Origin: Streptomyces parvus
GTDB lineage: Bacteria > Actinomycetota > Actinomycetes > Streptomycetales > Streptomycetaceae
NCBI RefSeq assembly: GCF_032121415.1
Contig: NZ_CP135079.1
Span: 3,844,001-3,908,000, forward strand
DNA: 64,000 nucleotides
Direction: 5' to 3'
The notes below the pieces were generated by a model that saw only the letters and a list, made by a program, of their open reading frames with translations, was not told the origin of the DNA and did not search any database. Each line of letters starts with the position of its first letter. The stretch's first letter is position 1. The position numbers and the translations under genes were made by a program. Of the stretch, positions 1 through 7,651 are shown in pieces.

Positions 1-1
1 A

Positions 2-1285
2 CTGCCCCTGGCGGAGGGGGCCCGCAGGGCCGCGGACGCCATCGCGGCCTCCGTACGGGCCCATGTCGGCGGCCTGGACCGGATCAGCTGCGAACTCTCC
101 GGCGGCCTGGACTCCACCGTCCTCGCCTTCGCCGCCCGGGAGACCGGCCCCGCGTCGCTGTCCCTCCTGACGGTGGCCGCCCGGGACCGCTACAGCGAGG
201 ACGAGACCTGGGCGCGCAGGGCGGTCGAGGCGGCACGGAACACGGCCGCGACCGCCGTGAACGGCCACACCGCCCTGGACCACCACGTCATCCCCGCCGA
301 CGACGCCCCCTACTTCTACGCCGATCTCGCCTCCACCGCGGCCGAGTTGAACGACGAACCGCTCCCCGTCGCCCCCGGCCGGGCCCGTGCGGAACTGCTC
401 CTCGGCCGCGCCCGTGCCACCGGCTCCCGCTACCACCTCACCGGCTACGGCGGCGACGAGATCTTCCTCGGCCTGCCCCACGCCTACCAGGACCTCTTCC
501 ACGGCAACCCGTTCACCGCCTGGAGCCACCTCGGCGGCCTGCGCCACCAGCTCGGCTGGCCGTTCCTGCCGACCCTGAAGGCCCTGCTGGACCGTTCGGC
601 GTTCCCCCGCTGGATCGCCGGGGCGGTCACCGCCGAACCCCAGCCCGTCGCCCGGACCCCGCTGCTCTCCTGGGGCGTACGGCAGTCCCTGCACCCCTGG
701 CTCACCGAGCACGCGAACACCCTGATCGCCGGGGAGTTCCGGACCGCCGCCGAGCACGCCGAACCGATCGACCCGTGGCGGGGACGGCACGCGGACATCG
801 ACGGCGTACGGATGGGAGCCCGGCACTTCCAGGCGATGGAGGACATCGGCATGACGATCGGGCTGCCGGTCGCCGCGCCCTTCTACGACGACCGGGTCCT
901 GGAGGCGACCCTCGCCGTACGCCTCCCTGAGCGCATCAGCCCCTGGCGCTACAAGCCGCTGCTCGTCGAGGCGATGCGCGGGGTGGTGCCCGACGCGCTG
1001 CCGGCCCGGACGACGAAGGACCACATGGCCTCCGACGAACACCAGGGCCTGCGCGAACACGCGGCGGAACTGACCGAGTTGTGGACCGGCTCCCGCCTCG
1101 CCGAACACGGCCTGGTCGACGCCCGCCACCTGCTCCGACTGGCGGCCGAACCCTTCTCACCGGTCCTGGTCGAACACTCCATCAGCTCCACCGTGGCCGG
1201 GGAGACCTGGCTCCGCACGGCCGAGAACGCCTGGCCCACACCCCGGCCGACCCCCACGACCACCCCCAGCGAGGCAACCCTGTGA
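2..1285 (+). CDS. Lasso peptide cyclase, asparagine-synthetase-like (C protein), 5' partial
   Basis: ATP-dependent macrolactam synthetase that adenylates an Asp/Glu side chain of the core peptide and closes the N-terminal ring. The reading frame is open from base 2, so the start lies upstream; 427 residues are visible. The PP-loop SGGLDS is at visible residues 33-38 and a YGGDEIF segment follows at about 150, as in class B asparagine synthetases. Only the synthetase half is visible; a glutaminase domain, if any, would be upstream. The TGA overlaps the GTG of the next gene (GTGA), and the B1-B2-exporter order makes a lasso cluster much more likely than ordinary AsnB. The precursor gene A is expected upstream, outside the window. 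Confidence 0.88.
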   Translation: MPLAEGARRAADAIAASVRAHVGGLDRISCELSGGLDSTVLAFAARETGPASLSLLTVAARDRYSEDETWARRAVEAARNTAATAVNGHTALDHHVIPADDAPYFYADLASTAAELNDEPLPVAPGRARAELLLGRARATGSRYHLTGYGGDEIFLGLPHAYQDLFHGNPFTAWSHLGGLRHQLGWPFLPTLKALLDRSAFPRWIAGAVTAEPQPVARTPLLSWGVRQSLHPWLTEHANTLIAGEFRTAAEHAEPIDPWRGRHADIDGVRMGARHFQAMEDIGMTIGLPVAAPFYDDRVLEATLAVRLPERISPWRYKPLLVEAMRGVVPDALPARTTKDHMASDEHQGLREHAAELTELWTGSRLAEHGLVDARHLLRLAAEPFSPVLVEHSISSTVAGETWLRTAENAWPTPRPTPTTTPSEATL

Positions 1286-1533
1286 AGCTCAGAAAAGGCA
1301 TCGCCGTCACGACCACCGAGTACGGCGGCGTCCTCCTCGACGAGAAGAGCGGCAGCTACTGGCAGTTGAACGACACCGGCGTCATCGTCGTCGAGACCCT
1401 CGCGGCCGGCCGCGCCCCCGGGGCCGCCGTCGACCGGATCGTCGCCGAGTTCGACGTCGAGCGCGCCGAGGCCGAGTCGGACGTCGCGGAGCTGACCCGC
1501 CGGCTCGTCGAGGCGAAGATCGTGCGCCCATGA
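1282..1533 (+). CDS. PqqD-like RiPP recognition element (lasso B1 protein)
   Basis: Small leader-peptide-binding protein, 83 residues, that in lasso clusters presents the precursor to the B2 protease. The PqqD fold signature is readable: an early beta region with LDEKSGSYWQLNDTG (about residues 18-32), then VVETLAAG and a C-terminal helical part with FDVERAEAESDVAEL. The GTG start overlaps the cyclase stop and the stop overlaps the ATG of the next gene, so the genes are translationally coupled. Length and position match the split B1/B2 arrangement of actinobacterial lasso clusters. A stand-alone PqqD of another RiPP type is possible but the neighbours argue for lasso. Confidence 0.88.
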   Translation: MKLRKGIAVTTTEYGGVLLDEKSGSYWQLNDTGVIVVETLAAGRAPGAAVDRIVAEFDVERAEAESDVAELTRRLVEAKIVRP

Positions 1534-2021
1534 CCACCGAGATGACGATGCCGCGCAGTGGCGCCGGAGCGGGCGGGGTGCGGCTGCGGACCGCCATCGC
1601 CGCCGCGATCGTCCTGGCCCGGCTCAAGCCCGGCCGGCTGCGCCGGGTGCTGGCCCGGTGTTCCCGGGGCGCGCGCCCGGCCTCGTACGCCGAGACGCTG
1701 GAGGTGCTGGAGGCGGTCGTCGCCGGCAGCCCCCGCTGCGCGAGCCGTTACGGCTGCCTGCCCCGGTCCGTGGCCGTCGCCCTGGCGTGCCGGCTCTCCG
1801 GTGTCTGGCCCGACTGGTGCGCGGGGGTGTGGGCGTCCCCGCCGTTCTCCCCGCACGCCTGGGTGCTGGCGGAAGGACGTACGGTCGGGGAGCAGGCAGA
1901 GGCCGCCGATCTGCGTCCTTTGATGGTGGTGACGGTACGCGAGGGGGTTCGGGGTGAGCGCGGTGGCGGGGCCGGTGGCGGGGCCGGGGCAGGCGGGTCA
2001 GGGTCCGGGCAGACAGCCTGA
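1530..2021 (+). CDS. Lasso peptide leader protease, transglutaminase-like (B2 protein)
   Basis: Cysteine protease of the transglutaminase-like superfamily that removes the leader from the precursor (163 residues). The catalytic Cys lies in YGCLPRSVA (about residue 73) and the His in FSPHAWVL (about residue 110). At His+12, where McjB (from memory) has its Asp, this protein has Glu (TVGEQ). The C-terminus after about residue 140 is a Gly-rich low-complexity tail lying in the overlap with the exporter gene. ATG overlaps the B1 stop by 4 nt (ATGA). Confidence 0.86.
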   Translation: MTTEMTMPRSGAGAGGVRLRTAIAAAIVLARLKPGRLRRVLARCSRGARPASYAETLEVLEAVVAGSPRCASRYGCLPRSVAVALACRLSGVWPDWCAGVWASPPFSPHAWVLAEGRTVGEQAEAADLRPLMVVTVREGVRGERGGGAGGGAGAGGSGSGQTA

Positions 2022-3819
2022 GAGCACAGAACCGCCCGGCTCGGCGGCACCCCCGGGCCCGTCCCGCTCCACCCCGGCGGCTGACCCCGGCCCCTCCCCC
2101 CTCCGGCTGCTCCTCGCCCGGGTCCGTCCGCACCGGGGCGTCCTGATCCGGGCGGGCCTGCTCTCGCTCGCCGGGTCCGGGGCGGGGCTGGCGATGCCGC
2201 TGATGGCGAAGCACGCGGTGGACACGTTCGCCGGGGGCCGCTCGCCCGTGGCCCCGCTCGTCGCGCTGACCGCGCTCGTGCTGGCGGGAGCCTGCCTCTC
2301 CGCGTACGGGAGCTACCTCATGTCCCGTACGGGGGAGGGAGTCGTCCTCCGCGCACGTGACCAACTGGTGGGCCGCATCATGCGGTTGAAGGTCCCGGCG
2401 GTGGACCGGCTGACGCCCGGCGACCTCCAGTCGCGGGTCACGAGCGACACGACCCTGCTCCGTACGGTGCTGTCCAGCGGGCTCGTCGAATCGTTCAACA
2501 GCGTGCTGATGCTGCTCGGCACGATCGCTCTCATGGCGTACATGGACCTGACGCTGCTCGGCGTGACGCTGGTGGTGGTCGTCGGCATCGGGGCCGTGAC
2601 GTCCCTGCTGATGCCGCGCATCCAGCGGGCGCAGCTCAGGGCGCAGGAGTCCGTGGGCGCGATGGGCGCGGCGCTGGACCGGGTGCTCCAGGCGTTCCGT
2701 ACGGTCAAGGCGAGCGGGGCGGAGGAGCGGGAGACGGCGGCCGTCGCGGCGGCGGCCCGGCATGCGCACGACCGGGGCGTGTCGGTGGCGAAGTGGTCCT
2801 CGGTCTCCGACGTCACGATGATGATGTCGATCCAGCTGGCGTTCCTGGCGGTGCTGGGCGTCGGCGGCGCGCGAGTCGCCTCCGGCTCGCTGGAGATCTC
2901 CTCCCTGATCGCGTTCCTGCTGTACCTTTTCTACCTGATGGGCCCGATCGGCGGTCTGGTCGAGGGCTGGACCGGCCTGCAGAGCGGGCTCGCGGCGGTG
3001 CGCCGGATCGACGAGGTGGAGTCACTGCCGGGTGAACCCGCCCAGGAATGCGCCGGGTTGGCGAAGAAGGGCGGCGGCCCGCTCGGGGTGGCCTTCCAGG
3101 ACGTGACCTTCGGGTACGGGGACGAGCGCGCCCCTGCCCACCGAGGGGTGACCTTCGACGTGCCGGCCGGCGGGATGGTGGCGTTGGTGGGCCCGTCGGG
3201 GGCGGGCAAGTCGACGGTGTTCAGCCTGCTGGAACGCTTCTACGACCACGAGGCCGGCGTGATCACCGTGGGCGGCCGGGACATCCGCGCCTGGCCGCTG
3301 GCCGAGCTGCGCGGCTCGCTGGCGTACGTGGAGCAGGACGCGCCGGTGCTGGCCGGGACGCTGCGGGAGAACCTCCTGTTCGCGGCCCCGGACGCAGACG
3401 GGAAGGAGCTGGCGGCCGCGGTCGCCCGTACCCGGCTGGACGCCCTGGTCGAGCGGTTGCCCGAGGGCCTGGACACCGCGGTCGGCCACCGGGGCGTCAC
3501 CCTCTCCGGCGGCGAACGCCAGCGCATCGCCATCGCCCGGGCCCTGCTGCGCCACCCCCGGCTGCTCCTCCTCGACGAGGTGACCTCGCAGTTGGACGCG
3601 GTCAACGAGCAGGCGCTGCGCGATGTGATCCTCGAACTGGCCGAGCGGACCACGGTGCTGGTGATCGCGCACCGCCTGTCCACCGTCCGGCACGCGGACC
3701 GCATCGTGGTCCTGGAGGAGGGCCGGGTCCGCACGGCGGGCACGCACGAGGAGCTGGTCGACGGGGACGAGCTGTACCGCGAGCTGGCGACGACCCAGCT
3801 GGCGGCGGACGGGCGGTGA
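1954..3819 (+). CDS. ABC exporter with fused membrane and ATPase domains (lasso D protein)
   Basis: Half-size ABC exporter, 621 residues, likely exporting the mature lasso peptide and giving self-immunity. Residues 1-48 are Pro/Gly/Ser-rich and probably unstructured; the membrane domain spans about 60-345 with six hydrophobic segments; Walker A GPSGAGKST is at 413-421, the signature LSGGERQ at 517-523, Walker B LLLLDE at 537-542 and the H-loop His at 573. The GTG start lies inside the B2 gene, giving a 68-nt overlap; a later start near base 2090 would still keep the whole membrane domain. No C39 peptidase domain precedes it, fitting a cluster where B2 does the cleavage. Confidence 0.85.
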   Translation: MSAVAGPVAGPGQAGQGPGRQPESTEPPGSAAPPGPSRSTPAADPGPSPLRLLLARVRPHRGVLIRAGLLSLAGSGAGLAMPLMAKHAVDTFAGGRSPVAPLVALTALVLAGACLSAYGSYLMSRTGEGVVLRARDQLVGRIMRLKVPAVDRLTPGDLQSRVTSDTTLLRTVLSSGLVESFNSVLMLLGTIALMAYMDLTLLGVTLVVVVGIGAVTSLLMPRIQRAQLRAQESVGAMGAALDRVLQAFRTVKASGAEERETAAVAAAARHAHDRGVSVAKWSSVSDVTMMMSIQLAFLAVLGVGGARVASGSLEISSLIAFLLYLFYLMGPIGGLVEGWTGLQSGLAAVRRIDEVESLPGEPAQECAGLAKKGGGPLGVAFQDVTFGYGDERAPAHRGVTFDVPAGGMVALVGPSGAGKSTVFSLLERFYDHEAGVITVGGRDIRAWPLAELRGSLAYVEQDAPVLAGTLRENLLFAAPDADGKELAAAVARTRLDALVERLPEGLDTAVGHRGVTLSGGERQRIAIARALLRHPRLLLLDEVTSQLDAVNEQALRDVILELAERTTVLVIAHRLSTVRHADRIVVLEEGRVRTAGTHEELVDGDELYRELATTQLAADGR

Positions 3820-3983
3820 GAAGAGGGGCCGGCGGGGCCGGGCGCGGAGCTCAGGCGCCGGTTCGCCGAGGAGGTCGACCGGTCGAAGGCGGCCGGGCCG
3901 GGGCGAGCACCGGCTGTGACGACGGTCACCCTTTCGCTTCTCCGGTGATGTAGACCGGATGTACGTCGGCGGGCGTATACCCG

Positions 3984-4511
3984 GTGAAGCGAAAGACCCG
4001 GGAGCAACTTTTGACCGTCGAGGAGTTCGAAGAGTTCTACGCCCAGGCGGTCGCACGTCTCACCGGCCAGTTGTACGTGATGACCGGCGACCTCCAGGAG
4101 GCGCAGGACGTCGTGCAGGAAGCGTTCGTCAAGGCGTGGGTCCGGCGGGGGCGGCTGGAGCGGGACGGGCAGCCCGAGGCGTGGATCCGCACCGTCGCCT
4201 GGCGGCTGGCGGTGAGCCGTTGGCGCTTGTGGCGGCGGTCGGCGGACGCCTGGGGCCGGGGGAGCGGTGGGGCGGAGCACGTCGCGCCGCCGGATCCGGA
4301 CCACGTGGTCCTGGTCGACGCGTTGCGGGAGCTGCCCGCTCAGCAGCGGCGGACGTTGACCCTGCACTACCTGTGCGATCTCACGGTCGAGCAGATCGCC
4401 GGGGAGACCGGGCTTTCCACCAGCACGATCAAGACGCATCTGGTCCGTGGACGGGCGGCGCTCGCCCACCGTCTGCGGGACCCCCGCATCGAGGAGGCTC
4501 CTGATGTCTGA
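3984..4511 (+). CDS. ECF RNA polymerase sigma factor, SigE-like family
   Basis: Extracytoplasmic-function sigma factor, 175 residues. Region 2 is visible at about residues 8-70 (FEEFYAQAVARLTGQLYVMTGD, then DVVQEAFVKAWVR) and region 4 at about 105-160 (LRELPAQQRRTLTLHYLCDLTVEQIAGETGLSTS read in two stretches, with a helix-turn-helix). The GTG start was chosen because the frame opens just upstream of the conserved region. It overlaps the next gene by 8 nt, which suggests a sigma/anti-sigma pair. Target promoters cannot be inferred from this window. Confidence 0.85.
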   Translation: MKRKTREQLLTVEEFEEFYAQAVARLTGQLYVMTGDLQEAQDVVQEAFVKAWVRRGRLERDGQPEAWIRTVAWRLAVSRWRLWRRSADAWGRGSGGAEHVAPPDPDHVVLVDALRELPAQQRRTLTLHYLCDLTVEQIAGETGLSTSTIKTHLVRGRAALAHRLRDPRIEEAPDV

Positions 4512-4953
4512 ACCGCGGGACCCGCAGGATCCGTTGCGGTCACTGTTCCGGGAGGCAGGGGAGTTCGGGCAGGCCCTTACCGACCCGGACACCGCGTCGA
4601 GCATCACCCGGCGCGGCATGCGCGCGCAGCGACGCCGGATGGCCGCGGTCGCGGTGGGGGTGTGCCTGGTCGTCGGCGGGGGCGGCGCGGTCGCGGTGGG
4701 CCTGCTGCCGGTACGGCCGGAGCCGGTGTCTCCCGCCACGAGCCCGTCGCCCGGTTACCCGTCGCCCGCACCGTCGGAGGGCCTGCCCACAAAGCCGCCC
4801 TCACCGCCGCCGTCGCCGAGCACCACGATGCCGGGGACGGAGGGGACGTCGGGCCGGACCACCGAGCCGGGCGGACCGCCCACGGGCACACGTACGAGCA
4901 CGACGCCACCGACGGCATCGGCGACGACCGACAGGGGCGCGTCGACGCCCTGA
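4504..4953 (+). CDS. Single-span membrane protein, candidate anti-sigma or sensor partner
   Basis: 149 residues. The N-terminal half is soluble (PLRSLFREAGEFGQALTDPD), followed by a basic stop-transfer flank RGMRAQRRRR-like and one hydrophobic span at about residues 46-67 (AAVAVGVCLVVGGGGAVAVG). The rest, about 80 residues, is Pro/Ser/Thr-rich and would be extracytoplasmic. The ATG sits 8 nt inside the sigma gene, so co-expression is near certain. No HxxxCxxC zinc anti-sigma motif is present, so the anti-sigma role is inferred only from context. Confidence 0.65.
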   Translation: MSEPRDPQDPLRSLFREAGEFGQALTDPDTASSITRRGMRAQRRRMAAVAVGVCLVVGGGGAVAVGLLPVRPEPVSPATSPSPGYPSPAPSEGLPTKPPSPPPSPSTTMPGTEGTSGRTTEPGGPPTGTRTSTTPPTASATTDRGASTP

Positions 4954-4970
4954 CGCCCCCGCGCGGCCGC

Positions 4971-5014
4971 CTCTCTTCCTTCCCCCCCCTCCTTCCCCTT
5001 CCCTTCCGTCCCCC
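4971..5014 (+). other. Polypyrimidine tract
   Basis: About 45 nt almost entirely C and T, including a run of eight C, in the 118-nt gap before the mannosyltransferase gene. No gene or hairpin is visible in it. Such a tract can melt easily or form unusual DNA structures, but its role here is unknown. Confidence 0.5.
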
Positions 5015-5071
5015 GGCGGCTTCCCGGGCGATCCGGCGCGCCCCGACGTCCCCGCGAGGCGTGCCCGAAAG

Positions 5072-6301
5072 GTGTCTGCGTTGTCCACGCTCTCCCCCGG
5101 GCTGCGGCCGTCTCCGGTCCGTCCTGCGGCACCCGCTGCCCCCGGGCCCCGGGCGGCGGGGTTCCGTCTCAGCCCCGCCGATCGCGGCGTCCTGTGGCTC
5201 TACCTCCTGACCCGCATATCCCTGTGGATCACAGCCCACTCGGCCCGCTGGTTGTTTCCCGCGCAGTCCGGCGCGAGGGAGGCGGCCCCGGTCCTGGCGC
5301 CGTTTCAGCAGTGGGACGCGAACCACTACCTCCACATAGCGCGCGACGGCTACTTCCCGGCGGGCGCGGGGCCGTGGACGAGCGGCTGGGACAACCGGGA
5401 GGCGTTCTTCCCCGGCTACCCCCTCCTGCTGCGCGCCGTGCACACGGTGGTGCCGGACTGGACGGCGGCGGGGCTGCTGATCTCGTTGGTCGCGGGTGCC
5501 GTGGCCGTACTGGCCCTGGCCCGTCTCGCGCGGGCGTACCTGCCGGAGGAGGGGGCCGGCCACCGTACGGCGGCTCTCTTCCTGCTCTCGCCCTGCGCGG
5601 TGTTCCTGGCGGCGGGCTACACGGAGGCGCTGTTCCTGGCGTTCGCCCTCCCCGCCTGGCTCGCGGCGATGAGGCACCGGTGGGCGCTCGCCGCCGTACT
5701 GACCACGCTCGGGACCGCGGTACGGGTCTCCGGCCTGTTCCTCGCGGCGGCGATCGGGCTGCTGTTCCTGCTGTCCGTACGTGCGGGCGGGGTCCGGTGG
5801 AGCCGGCGAGCAGCGGGCTGGACGCTGCTGCCTGCCCTGCCCCCGGCCGCGTACAGCTGGTATCTGCACGCGCGCACCGGCGACTGGATGGCCTGGAAGC
5901 ACGCGCAGGAACGCGGTTGGTACCGCACGTTCCACCCGCCCTGGGAGGCGTGGGCGAACACCTGGACCGGGGCGTTCGGCGGCACGCAGTCGACCGGCTA
6001 CGCGTTCATGTTCCAGGCGGAGTTGGCGGCGATGCTGGTGGGTCTCGCCCTGGTGGCGCTGCTGGTACGCCGACGCCGCTGGCCGGAAGCGGTGTACGTG
6101 GCCCTCAGCCTGTGGGCGTTGGGCACCTCGTACTGGTACACCTCCGTCCCGCGCGCGACGCTGCTGTGGTGGCCGCTGTGGATCGGCCTGGCGGCGCTGA
6201 CTCTGCGTCGGCCGTGGTTCAGGACGGTGTGCCTGTGCGTGGCGGCGCCGGTGACGACGCTCGTCGCGCTGACGTTCCTGACGGGGAGATGGGCGGGGTG
6301 A
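5072..6301 (+). CDS. PIG-V-like polytopic mannosyltransferase
   Basis: Integral membrane glycosyltransferase (409 residues) of the GT-C type, probably using a polyprenyl-phosphate sugar on the outer face of the membrane. An N-terminal membrane helix is followed by the loop motif QWDANHYLHIARDGYFP (about residues 87-103), with an Asp typical of GT-C catalytic loops, then REAFFPGYPLLLRA, then about nine further hydrophobic spans. YTEALFLA and VRVSGLFLA match the PIG-V/mannosyltransferase pattern. GTG start with AAAGG just upstream. Specific acceptor not known. Confidence 0.75.
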   Translation: MSALSTLSPGLRPSPVRPAAPAAPGPRAAGFRLSPADRGVLWLYLLTRISLWITAHSARWLFPAQSGAREAAPVLAPFQQWDANHYLHIARDGYFPAGAGPWTSGWDNREAFFPGYPLLLRAVHTVVPDWTAAGLLISLVAGAVAVLALARLARAYLPEEGAGHRTAALFLLSPCAVFLAAGYTEALFLAFALPAWLAAMRHRWALAAVLTTLGTAVRVSGLFLAAAIGLLFLLSVRAGGVRWSRRAAGWTLLPALPPAAYSWYLHARTGDWMAWKHAQERGWYRTFHPPWEAWANTWTGAFGGTQSTGYAFMFQAELAAMLVGLALVALLVRRRRWPEAVYVALSLWALGTSYWYTSVPRATLLWWPLWIGLAALTLRRPWFRTVCLCVAAPVTTLVALTFLTGRWAG

Positions 6302-6791
6302 GGAGACGGGACCGGTTCCCCGGCCGGTCCCCCTCCGGGGTGTACCTGTCAGAGCACGGCGAGCCGGTCACCACCGTGATCGTCGGACTGCTGGTGGGGG
6401 TGGAGTTCTCCGTCGCCTTCGTCATCAACCGGATCCTCGACGCTCCCCCCGGCGACAGCGCCCAGCTCGGGCGGAGTCATGGAGGCCGGATGCTCGGCGC
6501 CCTGATGCCGTTCTGGTACATCGGCTCGCTGGCCTTCAGCGCGGTCTGGGCCATAGCCGGCCGGCGCGACGAGGCGTCGGCCTGGTCGTCGCCGCGGCCG
6601 CGCTCCTGCTCCTCAGCGTGGTCATGTCGCTTCTGCTGCTCGTCCCGATCAACAACCGGGGCAAGACGTGGGCCCCGGAGAACCGGCCCGAGGACTGGAA
6701 GGAGCAGATGAACCGCTGGGACCGCTGCCACTACGTCCGCGTGGCCGTCCTCATCGCCGCCTTCGCATCGCTGGTCACGGCCCTGGCGTGA
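6298..6791 (+). pseudogene. DUF1772-family membrane protein, interrupted by a frameshift
   Basis: A small four-helix membrane protein of the DUF1772 (anthrone-oxygenase-like) family. The first part (VTTVIVGLLVGVEFSVAFVI and MLGALMPFWYIGSLAFSAVW) reads in the frame of base 6298; the second part (GLVVAAAALLLLSVVMSLLL, then LVPINNRGKTW and the C-terminal helix ending at 6791) reads in the frame of base 6579. The switch is between about 6555 and 6579 and needs one missing or two extra bases. Starts at 6298 (GTG overlapping the previous TGA), 6340 or 6376 are possible. Either a true pseudogene or a sequencing error. Confidence 0.75.
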
Positions 6792-6868
6792 GCCGGGGGT
6801 CGAGCCGATGGGCCTGTGGGCGGGGAGCCCTCGCCCGCACCGGACCGAACCCGCCCAGCCCCGAGCTT

Positions 6869-7549
6869 TCACCCGGCCCCGCCCACCCGGTCCAACTCCA
6901 GCCCCACAGGCGGCGGGAGCGGCCCGGTGGCGGGGCCGGCCCGGAACGACTCCAGCAGGTAGCCCACCAGTCGCCGGGACGCCGCGGCGGCTTCCGGGCC
7001 CGCCCCGTTCGCCACGCCGTTGTTGGCCAGGAGGGCCAGCACCACGTCCGAGGCGTCGAAGTCCGGGCGCAGCGCTCCCGCCTCCTTCGCCCGCCGGACC
7101 AGCAGGGCGAGCCCTTCCTCCGCCCGGTCGCGCTCCCCGGCGTACGCCGTGTCGCCCGGGAAGCGAGCCAGGAACGCGTGCGTGAACCCCCGGTCGGCGG
7201 CCTGCATCGCGCACACCTTCCGGAACACCGAGCAGAAGCCGCGCCACGGGTCCGGGTCCTCCAGGGCCTCGTCCAGCGCGCCCGCGCACTCGGTGAGCTG
7301 CTCGACGAACGCTTCGGTGATCAGTGAGGTCCGGGTGGGGAAGCGGCGGTAGAGGGTGGCGACGCCGACGCCGGCCCGCCGTGCGATGGCGCTGATCGGT
7401 ACGTCGATGCCGTGCAGCGCGTACGCCTCCCGGGCGGCCCGCAGGATCCTCTCCCGGTTCTCCCGGGCGTCCGCCCGCAGCGCTCCGGGGCCGGGAACCA
7501 AGGTGGCGGACGGTGGGTTGTGAGAGGGCTGATCAGGCATGCCTCTCAC
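6869..7549 (-). CDS. TetR-family transcriptional regulator
   Basis: 226 residues from a GTG at 7549, or 223 from the ATG at 7540. The N-terminal DNA-binding domain (about 28-75) contains REAYALHGIDVPISAIARR followed by AGVGVATLYRRFPTRTSLI, the TetR helix-turn-helix. The C-terminal ligand domain is helical with FCSVFRKVCAMQAADRGF. It is divergent from the oxidoreductase gene starting at 7652, and the gap between them carries an inverted repeat (7557-7580) that is the natural operator. Ligand unknown. Confidence 0.85.
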   Translation of the reverse strand: MRGMPDQPSHNPPSATLVPGPGALRADARENRERILRAAREAYALHGIDVPISAIARRAGVGVATLYRRFPTRTSLITEAFVEQLTECAGALDEALEDPDPWRGFCSVFRKVCAMQAADRGFTHAFLARFPGDTAYAGERDRAEEGLALLVRRAKEAGALRPDFDASDVVLALLANNGVANGAGPEAAAASRRLVGYLLESFRAGPATGPLPPPVGLELDRVGGAG

Positions 7550-7556
7550 TTTAGGG

Positions 7557-7580
7557 TAAATGGAGGGGGTAATCCGTTTA
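7557..7580. promoter_or_regulatory. Inverted-repeat operator between TetR and oxidoreductase genes
   Basis: TAAATGGA (7557-7564) and TCCGTTTA (7573-7580) are inverted arms matching at 7 of 8 positions with 8 nt between. The A/T-rich arms stand out in this GC-rich DNA and lie in the 100-nt divergent gap, just upstream of the TetR gene. Size and place fit a TetR dimer site controlling both genes. Confidence 0.6.
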
Positions 7581-7651
7581 TCCGCCTACCGTGGACGGAG
7601 CGGGAGCGGCACTCCGTCCCGTACCGACGCGACAGACAGGGCCCCTCCACC

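Noticed and set aside
3820..3983. Lasso precursor gene after the exporter
   Set aside because: No small ORF with a leader/core pattern was found; A normally precedes C.
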